A stretch of DNA of 64,000 nucleotides from Streptomyces sp. NRRL F-5630 (GTDB lineage Bacteria; Actinomycetota; Actinomycetes; Streptomycetales; Streptomycetaceae). Shown here piece after piece: positions 20,070 through 30,228 of this stretch; positions within the stretch are counted from its first letter, which is position 1, and each line of letters starts with the position of its first letter. Both the position numbers and the translations under genes were made by a program. The notes beneath the pieces are model-generated. The model had not been told where the DNA came from, did not search any database, and saw only the letters and a list, made by a program, of their open reading frames with translations. Where the stretch lies: assembly GCF_000719475.1 (NCBI RefSeq), contig NZ_JOGO01000069.1, forward strand, positions 1-64,000. Direction: 5' to 3'.

Positions 20070-20411
20070 GTGATTCCCGGTGGTGGCCAGCCCAATATGC
20101 AGCAGCTGCTCCAGCAGGCCCAGAAGATGCAGCAGGACCTCGCCCGCGCTCAGGAAGAGCTGGCGGCGACCGAGGTCGACGGGCAGGCGGGCGGTGGCCT
20201 CGTGAAGGCCACGGTCAACGGCTCCGGCGAGCTGAAGGGCCTGGTCATCGACCCCAAGGCGGTCGACCCGGAGGACACCGAGACCCTCGCGGACCTCGTC
20301 GTCGCCGCCGTGCAGGCGGCGCACGAGAACGCGCAGCAGCTCCAGCAGCAGAAGCTCGGCCCGCTGGCCCAGGGGCTCGGCGGTGGCGGCATCCCCGGCC
20401 TGCCCCTCTGA
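20070..20411 (+). CDS. YbaB/EbfC nucleoid-associated protein
   Basis: The 113-aa product has the Gln-rich helix [23 protein letters not shown], the motif [40 protein letters not shown] and a Gly-rich tail. The family forms small DNA-binding dimers and is typically encoded directly before recR, as here. GTG at 20070 follows CAGGAGAG. Proposed role is nucleoid binding with a link to RecR-dependent repair; the latter is inferred from the conserved gene pair. Confidence 0.92.
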   Translation: MIPGGGQPNMQQLLQQAQKMQQDLARAQEELAATEVDGQAGGGLVKATVNGSGELKGLVIDPKAVDPEDTETLADLVVAAVQAAHENAQQLQQQKLGPLAQGLGGGGIPGLPL

Positions 20412-20443
20412 ACCCGGGGAAACACCGGGGGTGATTCAGGGAT

Positions 20444-20466
20444 ACCCCTGAGGTCTCCTCAGGGGT
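20444..20466 (+). terminator. hairpin after ybaB
   Basis: ACCCCTGAGG-TCT-CCTCAGGGGT is a perfect 10-bp stem with a 3-base loop and no T-run, in the ybaB-recR gap. A weaker CCCGG...CCGGG stem precedes it. This could be a U-less terminator or attenuator reducing readthrough into recR. Confidence 0.55.
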
Positions 20467-20606
20467 CCACCCCGAAGGAACCCGGATCTTCACCGAAGCG
20501 GGTTCCCCCGGGCCCTCCGGGCCCCCTACCGTGAGACACGACCGTCCGCTCCGGACCGGCGCGCGACCACCGCGTGCCCCGGCGCGGACACAGGAAAGGC
20601 GATCCG

Positions 20607-21206
20607 TTGTACGAAGGCGTGGTCCAGGACCTCATCGACGAACTGGGCAGGCTCCCCGGCGTCGGTCCCAAGAGTGCGCAGCGGATCGCCTTCCACATCC
20701 TCCAGACCGAGCCGGCCGACGTGCGCCGGCTCGCGAACGCGCTGATGGAGGTGAAGGCGAAGGTCCGCTTCTGCGCGGTCTGCGGGAACGTGGCCCAGGA
20801 GGAGCGCTGCAACATCTGCCGCGACCCGCGCCGTGACCCCGCCGTCATCTGCGTCGTGGAGGAGCCGAAGGACGTCGTCGCGATCGAGCGGACGCGCGAG
20901 TTCCGGGGCGGGTACCACGTGCTCGGCGGGGCGATCAGCCCCATCGAGGGCGTCGGCCCCGACGATCTGCGCATCCGCGAACTGCTCGCCCGTCTCGCCG
21001 ACGGCACGGTGACCGAGCTGATCCTCGCGACGGACCCGAACCTGGAGGGCGAGGCCACGGCGACGTACCTCGCCCGCATGATCAAGCCCATGGGCCTGCG
21101 CGTCACACGGCTGGCGAGCGGCCTCCCGGTCGGCGGTGACCTGGAGTACGCGGACGAGGTCACGCTCGGCCGGGCCTTCGAAGGGAGACGACTCCTCGAT
21201 GTCTGA
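20607..21206 (+). CDS. recR: recombination protein RecR
   Basis: The 199-aa product has the N-terminal helix-hairpin-helix ([22 protein letters not shown]), a four-Cys zinc motif ([16 protein letters not shown]), and a Toprim domain beginning [16 protein letters not shown] and including [19 protein letters not shown]. RecR works with RecO (RecFOR) in loading RecA at single-strand gaps. The TTG start at 20607 follows GGAAAGG and gives the family N-terminus MYEGVVQDL. The stop overlaps the DUF5063 start, implying coupling. Confidence 0.96.
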   Translation: MYEGVVQDLIDELGRLPGVGPKSAQRIAFHILQTEPADVRRLANALMEVKAKVRFCAVCGNVAQEERCNICRDPRRDPAVICVVEEPKDVVAIERTREFRGGYHVLGGAISPIEGVGPDDLRIRELLARLADGTVTELILATDPNLEGEATATYLARMIKPMGLRVTRLASGLPVGGDLEYADEVTLGRAFEGRRLLDV

Positions 21207-21885
21207 GACCACGAGCAGGCCGGAAGCCGGCGCGCCCCTCGCACAGGTGGTGCGCGCGGACGGCTCCGACCCCGCCGACTTCTCCACACAGATCGCCGAC
21301 CAGATCGAGAGCTTCCTCCTCGCGGTCACCGAGATCGCCAAGGGCGACGACCCGGACAGCGCCGTCCCCTACCTCCTCCTGGAGGTCTCGCAGCTTCTGC
21401 TCGCGGGCGGCCGTCTCGGCGCGTACGAGGACATCCTTCCCGACGAGCGGTACGAGCCCGACCTCGGCGACGAGCCGGACAGCGACCGGCTCCGCGAGGG
21501 CCTGGCCGCGCTCCTCGACCCGGTCGACGTCTACTCCGAGGTCTTCGACCCGTACGAGCCCCGCAAGGCCCCGGTCGCGCACCGCCTCTCCGACGACCTC
21601 TCGGGCATCGTCACCGAGCTGCGCCACGGCCTCGCGCACTACCGCGCCGGGCGGGTCTCCGAGGCGCTGTGGTGGTGGCAGTTCTCGTACTTCACCAACT
21701 GGGGCCCGAGCGCGTCCGCCGCCCTGCGCGCCCTCCAGTCCCTCGTCGCCCACGTCCGCCTCAACCAGCCCCTCACCCCGCTCGACGGCCTCGACACGGA
21801 CCAGGAGCTGGTCGGCGAGGACGAGCTGGCGGAGGAGGCGGGTCGCGTGATGCGCGCGGAGATCCTGGGCCACGAGCTGCGCTGA
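21199..21885 (+). CDS. DUF5063 family protein
   Basis: The 228-aa acidic protein overlaps recR by 8 bases. Recognisable family stretches are [21 protein letters not shown] near residue 30, [29 protein letters not shown] (about 140-170) and [15 protein letters not shown]. It looks soluble and helical, with no catalytic motif I can name. Tight linkage to ybaB-recR is conserved in streptomycetes, so a repair-related role is possible but unproven. Confidence 0.85.
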   Translation: MSETTSRPEAGAPLAQVVRADGSDPADFSTQIADQIESFLLAVTEIAKGDDPDSAVPYLLLEVSQLLLAGGRLGAYEDILPDERYEPDLGDEPDSDRLREGLAALLDPVDVYSEVFDPYEPRKAPVAHRLSDDLSGIVTELRHGLAHYRAGRVSEALWWWQFSYFTNWGPSASAALRALQSLVAHVRLNQPLTPLDGLDTDQELVGEDELAEEAGRVMRAEILGHELR

Positions 21886-22009
21886 GCGGTGGAGGCGGCG
21901 GGCGCGCCCGCCCCACCGGTCCCGTGCCACCGCCTCCCCACCCGTCGAGGTGGGCGGGGCGAGCGGCCTCAGAGGCGGCAGCCCGGTGGCACCTCGCCGG
22001 GCGCGGCGG

Positions 22010-22378
22010 TCACCTCTCGGCCGGTTGCGCGAGGCGCCGTGTGGCGGTGGCGAGGCGCCGGTCGAGGAGCGGGAGCGGCTGCACGGGGTGGACGGTCCAC
22101 GTCCACAGCGCCTCGGGTCCGCCGAGCCGCAGCGCGTACGGGAGCCCGGCCCGCAGTGAACGCCGGTCCGCCTCCGTGCGCCGCCAGTGGTCCCCGAGCC
22201 ACGACCACGCCCGGTCGAACTCCTCGGCCGTCAGCTCCGCGACGACGTCCCGTACGCCCTCGCGCACCCACTCCAGCGCCTCCCCCGGCGTCAGTGCGAG
22301 AATCCCGCGCGGCGCCGAGGGCGCCGGCGTCCGCTCGCACCGGCACCAGTACCGGAGGGGAAGAGTGGCGGCCAGCAT
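22010..22378 (-). CDS. hypothetical protein
   Basis: The 122-aa product is soluble and Arg/Leu-rich, with an N-terminal CRC pair (RYWCRCERTP) and a helical centre (PGEALEWVREGVRDVVAELTAEEFDRAWSWLGDHWR). Composition and codon use look like a real gene. I recognise no family. Start ATG at 22378; it reads away from the XRE regulator gene, with a palindrome in the divergent region. Confidence 0.55.
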   Translation of the reverse strand: MLAATLPLRYWCRCERTPAPSAPRGILALTPGEALEWVREGVRDVVAELTAEEFDRAWSWLGDHWRRTEADRRSLRAGLPYALRLGGPEALWTWTVHPVQPLPLLDRRLATATRRLAQPAER

Positions 22379-22476
22379 GAACCCTCCAGCGGGGCGGGCG
22401 AGTTGGCGGAACGGGGAGCCTTCCGCGCTTACGAGAGTGGACCGTACCCATTCCCTGAGGCAAGTTATTCCGCCGC

Positions 22477-22499
22477 ACTCATCACTCGAAGGGATGAGT
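22477..22499. promoter_or_regulatory. inverted repeat before the XRE/DUF397 pair
   Basis: Arms ACTCATC and GATGAGT are separated by 9 bases, 50 bp upstream of the XRE regulator ATG and in a locally AT-richer divergent promoter. Candidate autoregulatory operator. Confidence 0.4.
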
Positions 22500-22548
22500 T
22501 GGCCACGGGGCCTTGTGGCCCTGTGAAACAGCAGCTCATCATGTCGCC

Positions 22549-23484
22549 ATGGCTCAGAGCGACATGCCGACGATGCGCAGCCGCCGCCTAGGCGCCGAAC
22601 TCCGCCGCCTCCGCCTGGAGGCCGGGCTGAAGGTCAACGACGTGGCCGCGGCCCTGGAATGCGGCCAGCCCAAGATCAGCCAGATCGAGAACGGGAAACG
22701 CGGTATACGACCACTCGATCTGACGACCTTCTTCAATCTGGTCGGCGTCGAGGACGAGCAATACCGCAATAACGTTCGGAGGCTGGCGAAGCAGATCCAC
22801 AAGCGGGACTGGTGGTCGGGAGAGGGGCCGTTGCTCTACGACACCCTCAAGGACTTCCTGACCCTGGAGGCGGACTCGGAGCAGATGCGCTCCTTCGAGA
22901 GCAGCGTCCTGCCCGGCCTGCTCCAGACCGAGGCGTACATGCGGCAGATCTTCGAGGCGAACAACCGGCCGGTCAGAGCGGAGGACCTGGTGCGGGTGCG
23001 CCTGAAACGCCAGGAACGCCTGAACGAGGAGCTGGACTTCCGCTTCCGCGCGGTCATCGACGTGTCGGTCCTGCACCGCATCACGGGCGACCGCGAACTC
23101 GTCGTCGGTCAGCTGGCGCATCTCGTCCAAGCCGCGGACCGCCCCAACGTCACGCTCCAGATCCTCCCGCTCGAAGCGTCCCTCCCGACGAACCAGCACG
23201 TCCCCTACAACATCTTCAGCCAGCGCGGCGAACCGCCCGTGGACGTCGTGTGGTTGGAGCACCTGACCGGTGGTAGCTTGCTCGAACGCCGATCCGACGT
23301 CGAGGTGTACCGCTCCTCGTGGGACGAGCTGACAGCGGCGGCGCTGCCCCCTGCGGCCTCACGGCGCTACATGCAGGACATGATCAAGGAACGAGAGCGC
23401 GATGACGCGGGAATCCCGCCCGGTGGCCCCTGTGACCGAACTGGACGGCCTTGCCTGGCACAAGAGCACGTACAGCGGTGCTGA
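22549..23484 (+). CDS. XRE-family regulator with DUF5753 (WhiJ-like)
   Basis: The 311-aa protein has an XRE helix-turn-helix at residues 8-65 (GAELRRLRLEAGLKVNDVAAALECGQPKISQIENGKRG). A DUF5753 domain follows (FESSVLPGLLQTEAYMRQIF, RVRLKRQERL, RAVIDVSVLHRI, LQILPLEASLPTNQHVPYNIFS, DVVWLEHLTGGSLLER). Streptomyces carry dozens of such regulators, usually paired with a small DUF397 protein and sometimes controlling development. Its 3' end overlaps the DUF397 gene by about 80 bases in another frame. ATG at 22549. Confidence 0.9.
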   Translation: MAQSDMPTMRSRRLGAELRRLRLEAGLKVNDVAAALECGQPKISQIENGKRGIRPLDLTTFFNLVGVEDEQYRNNVRRLAKQIHKRDWWSGEGPLLYDTLKDFLTLEADSEQMRSFESSVLPGLLQTEAYMRQIFEANNRPVRAEDLVRVRLKRQERLNEELDFRFRAVIDVSVLHRITGDRELVVGQLAHLVQAADRPNVTLQILPLEASLPTNQHVPYNIFSQRGEPPVDVVWLEHLTGGSLLERRSDVEVYRSSWDELTAAALPPAASRRYMQDMIKERERDDAGIPPGGPCDRTGRPCLAQEHVQRC

Positions 23485-23614
23485 CAACGGCTGCGTCGAG
23501 CACGCCGCCACCCCCACCGGCTCGGCCGCGGTCCGCGACACCAAGGACCGCTCCCGCGGGGCGCTCCTCTTCTCCGCCACGAGCTGGACCCGCTTCCTGC
23601 GCGCCACCGTCTGA
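23402..23614 (+). CDS. DUF397 family small protein
   Basis: The 70-aa protein contains LDGLAWHKSTYSGADNGCVEHA and VRDTKDRSRGALLFSATSWTRFL, the complete DUF397 signature. ATG at 23402 lies inside the 3' end of the XRE/DUF5753 gene, so the two are co-transcribed. The family is the usual partner, possibly an antagonist, of these regulators, as in BldB/WhiJ-type pairs. Confidence 0.92.
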   Translation: MTRESRPVAPVTELDGLAWHKSTYSGADNGCVEHAATPTGSAAVRDTKDRSRGALLFSATSWTRFLRATV

Positions 23615-23831
23615 CGCCCCGGACGGCCACCGGCGCCCAGGAGGGCACGGCGGGGGGCTTCGTCGCGGGGTACGGGGTGACGTGTCCGTGCTGTACGGCC
23701 TCCAGGCGCGGGCTGCCGGAGGATGTGGTCAACCCGCCGTCCGTGCCGTTCACCTTTCCGGTGGAAGCACGGAGTGGCTGGTCGGGCGATCGCGGCCTGG
23801 GGGCCGCCGGTCCGGCGGCCCCCAGGCTCCG

Positions 23832-24377
23832 CTACTTCTCCGGTGCGTCGTCCAGGCGGGCGATCCGGTCGGAGACGTCGCTCGCGAGGCGGGACAGGAG
23901 GCGGGTCAGCTCGTCGCGGTCCTCTTCGGGCCAGTCGGCGAGCACGTCGGTGAACCAGGAGAAGAGGGAGGCGCCGTAGCGCTCGATGCCCTCGCGGCCC
24001 GTCGGGGTCAGCTCGATGAGGCTCGCGCGGCGGTCCTCCGGGTCGGTCACGCGGTGCACGAGGCCGCGCTTCTCCAGTACCTGCACGTGTCGCGTGACGT
24101 GCGGGCCCACGACCGCCATGCGCTCGGCGATCTCGCCGATGCGCAGGGCGCGGTCGGAGGTGCGCAGGGTGAAGAGCACGCCCATCGCCGGCTTGTCGAG
24201 GTGCAGTCCGGACGCCTCGGCGGCCCGCTCGGGGAGCCTGCCCTTGGTGAAGGCCGCGTTGAGCTGCGTGAGCCTCGGCAGGGCGAAGACGAAGCCGGAG
24301 ATCGCGGCGGACTGGGGAGGGCCCGCGCACCATTCCGTTCCGCTCGCGGCGGGCGCCCCGGGGGACTCGGGGGTCAT
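23832..24377 (-). CDS. MarR-family transcriptional regulator
   Basis: The 181-aa protein has a winged helix (MGVLFTLRTSDRALRIGEIAERMAVVGPHVTRHVQVLEKRGLVHRVTDPEDRRASLIELTPTGREGIER, about residues 60-130) flanked by dimerisation helices. I chose ATG 24377 because GGAGG lies 5 bases before it; the upstream ATG at 24395 lies inside the operator-like box and lacks a ribosome site. It is divergent from the FAD monooxygenase, and two near-identical boxes in the gap suggest it represses both genes. Confidence 0.88.
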   Translation of the reverse strand: MTPESPGAPAASGTEWCAGPPQSAAISGFVFALPRLTQLNAAFTKGRLPERAAEASGLHLDKPAMGVLFTLRTSDRALRIGEIAERMAVVGPHVTRHVQVLEKRGLVHRVTDPEDRRASLIELTPTGREGIERYGASLFSWFTDVLADWPEEDRDELTRLLSRLASDVSDRIARLDDAPEK

Positions 24378-24391
24378 GATCGCCTCCATTT

Positions 24392-24411
24392 GCATACCTG
24401 AGTTACGTATC
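24392..24411. promoter_or_regulatory. MarR operator-like box 1
   Basis: GCATACCTGAGTTACGTATC matches box 2 at 16 of 20 positions, in the same orientation, exactly 70 bp away. It overlaps a minus-strand TATAGAT that could be the -10 of the MarR gene, so bound repressor would block its own transcription. Confidence 0.6.
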
Positions 24412-24461
24412 TATAGTGTGGGGAGGCCGAGCGGGGCAGCGGTCCCGTGCGGCTGACATAA

Positions 24462-24481
24462 GGATACCTAAGGTACGTATC
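24462..24481. promoter_or_regulatory. MarR operator-like box 2
   Basis: GGATACCTAAGGTACGTATC contains the perfect palindrome TACCTAAGGTA and lies about 20 bp before the monooxygenase start, over the likely promoter (CTGACA just upstream). Probable repressor site for the FAD monooxygenase gene. Confidence 0.6.
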
Positions 24482-24501
24482 TTCTGCCGGAAGGGTGCGA
24501 C

Positions 24502-25539
24502 ATGCCGCCGTCCTCTCCCCGCCGCGTCCTCGTCTCCGGCGCGGGCATCGCCGGGTCCGCGCTGGCGTACTGGCTCGGCCGTCACGGCTTCGACGTGACC
24601 GTCGTCGAGAAGGCCGCCTCCGCCTTCGCGCCCGGTCGCGGACACGCGGTCACGCTCGGCGAAGCGGGGCGCGAGGTCGCGGAGCGGATGGGCCTCCTCC
24701 CCGCCCTGCGCGCCGCGCACGTCGGGCAGCGGCTGACCACGCGCCTGGACGCGGCGGGGGAGGTGCGCGAAACGGTACGGCCCGTCGGCGGGGAACTCCG
24801 GGTCCGGCGCGGGGACCTCCTCGCCGCGCTGCGCGGCGCGCTCGAAGGGAGGGCCGAGGTCCTGGCCGGTGACTCGGTCGCGACGCTCGACGACGACGGC
24901 GAGGCGGTCCATGTCGCCTTCGACAGCGGCGACTTCCGCACGTACGACCTCGTGATCGGAGCGGAGGGCCCGCACTCCAACACGCGGCGTCTCGTCTTCG
25001 GCCCCGAGCGCCCCTTCCACCACTACTCCGGCCAGGTCTTCGCCGGTTTCTCACTCCCGAACGACTTCGGGCTCGCGCACGAGACGGTCGAGTGGGAGGC
25101 CCCGGGCCGCCGCGCGCGCCTCACCGCCTACGGACCGGGCGAGCCCGCCCACGCCTGTCTCACCCTCACCCGTGAGGACCCGCCTTACACGGTCTTCGGC
25201 GACCCGTGGGCCCAGCGCGAGCTGGTACGGGGGTACTTCCCCGAGCAGGTGTGGCACCTGCCCCGGCTGATGCGAGCGATGTGGCGGGCCGATGACCTGC
25301 ACGTCGACGTCGTGGGCGAGATACGGATACGGGCGTGGTCGCACGAGCGGTTCGCGCTGGTGGGGGACGCGGCGTGGGGCGGCTCGCTGCTCGCCGGTGA
25401 GGGGGCCGGAAAGGCGCTGGCCGGCGCGTACGTGCTGGCCGAGGAGCTGGCGGTGGGGGGTGCGCACGAGGGGGCGTTCGCCCGGTACGAGGAGCGCTTG
25501 CGCGCCGGTGCGGAGAAGCTGTCTCCGCCGCGCGGGTGA
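24502..25539 (+). CDS. FAD-dependent monooxygenase
   Basis: The 345-aa flavoprotein is of the p-hydroxybenzoate hydroxylase/TetX type. The N-terminal dinucleotide fold has VLVSGAGIAGSALAYWLGRHGFDVTVVEK (residues 8-36), a middle motif DLVIGAEGPHSNTRR (about 152) and the FAD-closing motif FALVGDAAWGGSLLAGEGAGKALAGAY (about 285). GGAAGGG precedes ATG 24502. Divergent control by the MarR-type repressor suggests induction by a small aromatic or antibiotic-like ligand; the substrate is unknown. Confidence 0.9.
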   Translation: MPPSSPRRVLVSGAGIAGSALAYWLGRHGFDVTVVEKAASAFAPGRGHAVTLGEAGREVAERMGLLPALRAAHVGQRLTTRLDAAGEVRETVRPVGGELRVRRGDLLAALRGALEGRAEVLAGDSVATLDDDGEAVHVAFDSGDFRTYDLVIGAEGPHSNTRRLVFGPERPFHHYSGQVFAGFSLPNDFGLAHETVEWEAPGRRARLTAYGPGEPAHACLTLTREDPPYTVFGDPWAQRELVRGYFPEQVWHLPRLMRAMWRADDLHVDVVGEIRIRAWSHERFALVGDAAWGGSLLAGEGAGKALAGAYVLAEELAVGGAHEGAFARYEERLRAGAEKLSPPRG

Positions 25540-25543
25540 AGCG

Positions 25544-25990
25544 CTACGAGGAGGGGCCGGAGTCCGGTGTCCGCGCCGAGACGATCGTGCCCTGGGCGAC
25601 CGCCACCAGGGTCTCCTCCCCGTCCTCCTCCAGCGACCACACCTCGCAGCGGCACACCGCCTGCCTCCGGCTCGTCGCCACCGCGTCGGCGCGGGCCGCG
25701 AGGACCGAACCCGTCGCCGGGCGCACGTAGTTGACCTTGAACTCGGCCGTCAGGGCGTCACCGCCCAGGGCGAGGCCGCCCGCGAAGGTGAGGGCGTTGT
25801 CGGCGAGGTAGCTGAGGACTCCGCCGTGCACGAATCCGTGCTGCTGCCGCAGGTCGGGGCGGTTGGCGAGGCGGATCTCGGCGGCGCCCGGCGCGGCCGA
25901 GACCAGTTCGGCGCCGAGGAAGCGGGTGAAGGGCTGCGCGGCGAAGACCCGACGGGCGAACTCCTCGGGCGGGACGGCGTCTTCGGTCAT
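25544..25990 (-). CDS. PaaI-type hotdog thioesterase
   Basis: The 148-aa protein has the hotdog-fold hallmark QQHGFVHGGVLSYLADNALTFAGG (HGG motif on the central helix, with Asp at the catalytic position) followed by LTAEFKVNYVRPATGSVLAARADAV. Members hydrolyse acyl- or aryl-CoA thioesters. ATG at 25990; the long frame upstream of it is antisense to hppD and not real. Convergent with the monooxygenase, 4 bp apart. Confidence 0.9.
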   Translation of the reverse strand: MTEDAVPPEEFARRVFAAQPFTRFLGAELVSAAPGAAEIRLANRPDLRQQHGFVHGGVLSYLADNALTFAGGLALGGDALTAEFKVNYVRPATGSVLAARADAVATSRRQAVCRCEVWSLEEDGEETLVAVAQGTIVSARTPDSGPSS

Positions 25991-26150
25991 CCCGCCACGA
26001 TAGCGGCGGGCGCGCGGCCCCTCACGGTGTCCGGCGCCGGTCCCGGCCGCCGCCCGGTCCCGCGCCGCCGCCCCGGTCCGGGCCGGGCTGTCGCGGGCGC
26101 CGCTCCCCGAGCGCTGTTCCGCTAAGTGCACACGTCCGGCAGGTTTGGGT

Positions 26151-26163
26151 GGACAGTTTGTCC
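26151..26163. promoter_or_regulatory. GGACAGTTTGTCC palindrome before hppD
   Basis: A perfect 5-bp-arm palindrome with a 3-base centre lies about 98 bp before the hppD ATG in the promoter region. No regulator gene is adjacent. Candidate operator. Confidence 0.35.
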
Positions 26164-26194
26164 GTCCCCGACCCCGGGTGACTGGGCAAGGTGA

Positions 26195-27465
<1,271 letters not shown>

Positions 27466-27466
<1 letters not shown>

Positions 27467-27579
27467 GCCCTGTCTTCCATCTCGCCTCTGCCGCGCGACG
27501 CCCGGTACGCACTCTCGCCGCACCGGCCGAAATCCCAAGTACGCCCAGTACGACGGATTCCGGCCGGCACGCCGAGAGC
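27466..27579 (+). repeat. dispersed structured repeat, copy A
   Basis: About 114 bp shared, with only a few differences, with 59408-59522 in the same orientation. Starts AGG..CCTGTCTTC and ends ..CACGCCGAGAGC. Arms CTCTCGCCGCACCGGCC and GGCCGGCACGCCGAGAG can pair over most positions around a loop that itself contains GTACGCCCAGTAC. Copy A begins at the last base of the hppD stop codon and may form the 3' end of its transcript. Confidence 0.8.
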
Positions 27580-27796
27580 CCCGTTCGCGTCGCTCCGCCC
27601 CGCGCCCCGCTCCTCCATCGCCGGAGGGGCTTGATCTCTGCCCCGTGGCGTCGGAGTGAGCTGTCCCACAATCCGAGTGCTCGGCGGTGGCCTGGGCAAG
27701 GTCGGTAGGGAGTGGCACCGGGTGCCGTGTGCGGTTCGGGGGCTGGGCAGGGCGTCTCAGCAGCCGATACGTACCGGGTGAAAACCGGCCGCTCGC

Positions 27797-27802
27797 TAAA
27801 CT
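27797..27802 (+). promoter_or_regulatory. possible -10 element of ask
   Basis: TAAACT lies 38 bases before the GTG start of ask, and GAGGAG follows at about 27828. The -35 region is not clear. The rest of the 27580-27796 gap shows no gene. Confidence 0.35.
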
Positions 27803-27839
27803 GAGCCGATCGCAGGACTGACTACCGAGGAGCGCGCAC

Positions 27840-29108
27840 GTGGGCCTTGTCGTGCAGAAGTACGGAGGCTCATCCGTTGCCGATGCCGAAGGCATCAAGC
27901 GGGTCGCCAAGCGGATCGTGGAAGCCAAGAAGAACGGCCATCAGGTCGTTGTCGTGGTGTCCGCGATGGGTGACACGACGGACGAGTTGATCGATCTCGC
28001 GGAACAGGTGTCCCCGATGCCTCCCGGCCGCGAGATGGACATGCTGCTGACCGCGGGAGAGCGGATCTCCATGGCACTGCTCGCCATGGCGATCAAGAAC
28101 CTGGGGCACGAGGCGCAGTCCTTCACGGGCAGCCAGGCCGGGGTGATCACCGACAGCTCCCACGGCAAGGCGCGCATCATCGACGTCACGCCCGGCCGTA
28201 TCCGTACGGCCGTGGACGAGGGCAACATCGCCATCGTGGCCGGTTTCCAGGGCGTGTCCCAGGAGAAGAAGGACATCACGACGCTGGGCCGCGGCGGCTC
28301 CGACACCACCGCCGTCGCGCTCGCCGCCGCCCTCGACGCCGAGGTCTGCGAGATCTACACGGACGTCGACGGCGTGTTCACCGCCGACCCGCGCGTCGTG
28401 AAGAAGGCCCGCAAGATCGACCACATCGGCTACGAGGACATGCTGGAGCTGGCAAGCTCCGGGTCGAAGGTGCTGCTCCACCGTTGTGTGGAGTACGCCC
28501 GCAGGTACGACATCCCGATCCACGTCCGCTCCTCCTTCTCGGGGCTCCAGGGCACGTGGGTCGGCCGAACGCAGGGGAACGAAGCGATGGAGCAGGCACT
28601 CATCTCCGGGGTGGCGCACGACACCTCCGAGGCGAAGATCACCGTCGTCGGGGTGCCGGACAAGCCGGGCGAGGCCGCCGCGATCTTCCGCGCGATCGCG
28701 GGCGCCGAGGTCAACATCGACATGGTGGTGCAGAACGTCTCCGCCGCGTCCACCGGCCTCACCGACATCTCCTTCACCCTCCCCAAGGCCGAGGGCCGCA
28801 AGGCGATCGACGCCCTGGAGAAGCTCAAGACCACCGTGGCCTTCGAGTCGCTGCGCTACGACGACCAGATCGCGAAGATCTCCCTCGTCGGCGCCGGCAT
28901 GAAGACCAACCCGGGCGTCACGGCGACCTTCTTCGAGGCGCTGAGCCGCGCCAACGTCAACATCGAGCTGATCTCGACCTCCGAGATCCGCATCTCGGTC
29001 GTGACGCGCGCCGACGACGTCAACGAGGCCGTACGCGCCGTGCACACCGCCTTCGGCCTCGACAGCGACAGCGACGAGGCCGTGGTCTACGGGGGCACCG
29101 GGCGATGA
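27840..29108 (+). CDS. ask: aspartate kinase
   Basis: The 422-aa enzyme phosphorylates aspartate, the first step toward lysine, threonine and methionine. The kinase half starts [19 protein letters not shown] (residues 4-22) and has [23 protein letters not shown] and [19 protein letters not shown]. Two C-terminal ACT domains follow ([21 protein letters not shown] and [22 protein letters not shown]), the usual feedback site. Met250 (ATG 28587, with AGGGGAA upstream) could start a separate 173-aa regulatory beta subunit as known for corynebacterial LysC. GTG at 27840 follows GAGGAG. Operon with asd. Confidence 0.96.
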   Translation: MGLVVQKYGGSSVADAEGIKRVAKRIVEAKKNGHQVVVVVSAMGDTTDELIDLAEQVSPMPPGREMDMLLTAGERISMALLAMAIKNLGHEAQSFTGSQAGVITDSSHGKARIIDVTPGRIRTAVDEGNIAIVAGFQGVSQEKKDITTLGRGGSDTTAVALAAALDAEVCEIYTDVDGVFTADPRVVKKARKIDHIGYEDMLELASSGSKVLLHRCVEYARRYDIPIHVRSSFSGLQGTWVGRTQGNEAMEQALISGVAHDTSEAKITVVGVPDKPGEAAAIFRAIAGAEVNIDMVVQNVSAASTGLTDISFTLPKAEGRKAIDALEKLKTTVAFESLRYDDQIAKISLVGAGMKTNPGVTATFFEALSRANVNIELISTSEIRISVVTRADDVNEAVRAVHTAFGLDSDSDEAVVYGGTGR

Positions 29109-29148
29109 CCCACCCGCACGGGCCGCACGGCGCACGCACGGAGGTGCC

Positions 29149-30228
29149 GTGACCGGGCGGCCCGTGCTCGCCGTGGTCGGCGCCACCGGAATCGCCGGTG
29201 GCGCCGTTCTCGGCATCCTCAGCCAGCACGCCGACATCTGGGGCGAGATCAGGCTCTTCGCCTCCGCCCGCTCCGCCGGGCGCGTCCTGAGCGTGCGCGG
29301 CACGCCCAACCGGGTCCGCGCCCTGGAGCCCGGCGTCTTCGACGGTGTCGACCTCGCGCTGTTCCTCGTTCCCGAGGACGTCGCCGAGAAGTGGGCGCCG
29401 CGCGCCGTCGAGGCGGGCGCCGTCGTCGTCGACACCTCGGCGGCCTTCCGCACCGACCCGGACGTGCCGCTCGTCGTGCCCGAGGTCAATCCGCACGCGG
29501 TACGGGCCAGGCCGCGCGGCATCGTCGCGGGTCCCCAGTGCACGACCCTCGCCATGATCGTCGCGCTCGGCGCGCTGCACGGCGAGTTCGGCCTCACGGG
29601 CCTCGTCGTCTCTACGTACGAGGCCGTCAGCGCGGCCGGCCGCGCGGGCACCGAGGCGCTGTGGGGCCAGCTCGGGACGCTCGTCGCCGAGGAACGGCGC
29701 GCGAGCGGCGCGGGGACTCCCGGCCCCGGCACGGTGCCCGGCGACGTGCGCCGCGTGCTCGGCCGGGACACCGGGCCCTTCCCCGACCCCGTCGCGCTCA
29801 ACGTCGTGCCGTGGACGGGCGCGTACGCCGCCGACGGCTGGACCACGACCGAGCGGATGCTCCGCGACGAGCCCCGCCGCGTCCTCGGCCTCCCGGCGCT
29901 CCCCGTCTCCGCGACCTGTGTGCGCGTCCCCGTCGTCACGACCCACTCGCTCACCGTCCACGCCCGCTTCGAGCACACCGTCTCCGCCGGGCGCGCCCGC
30001 GAGATCCTGGCCACGGCGCCCGGTGTCGTCCTCATCGACGACCCCGGGAACGGCGAGTACCCGACGCCCGTCGACGCGGCGGGGACCGACCCCGCGTGGG
30101 TCGGGCGCGTGCGCGCGGACGCCGACGACCCGCACGCGCTCGACTTCTTCGTGTGCGCCGACAATGTGCGCAAGGGAAGAGCGCTCAACGCGGTGCAGAT
30201 CGCCGAGCTGGTCGTGGGAGCCCGCTGA
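29149..30228 (+). CDS. asd: aspartate-semialdehyde dehydrogenase
   Basis: The 359-aa NADP enzyme reduces aspartyl phosphate to aspartate semialdehyde, following aspartate kinase. N-terminal cofactor loop VVGATGIAGGAVLGIL, catalytic Cys in GPQCTTLAM (about 130; the family usually has NPNC), STYEAVSAAGRAG (about 158), RVPVVTTHSLTVHARFE with the catalytic His (about 260), and a C-terminal helix DNVRKGRALNAVQIAELV. GTG 29149 follows GGAGG. It lies 40 bp after ask and is clearly in its operon. The Cys-loop differences hint at an atypical subgroup. Confidence 0.93.
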   Translation: MTGRPVLAVVGATGIAGGAVLGILSQHADIWGEIRLFASARSAGRVLSVRGTPNRVRALEPGVFDGVDLALFLVPEDVAEKWAPRAVEAGAVVVDTSAAFRTDPDVPLVVPEVNPHAVRARPRGIVAGPQCTTLAMIVALGALHGEFGLTGLVVSTYEAVSAAGRAGTEALWGQLGTLVAEERRASGAGTPGPGTVPGDVRRVLGRDTGPFPDPVALNVVPWTGAYAADGWTTTERMLRDEPRRVLGLPALPVSATCVRVPVVTTHSLTVHARFEHTVSAGRAREILATAPGVVLIDDPGNGEYPTPVDAAGTDPAWVGRVRADADDPHALDFFVCADNVRKGRALNAVQIAELVVGAR

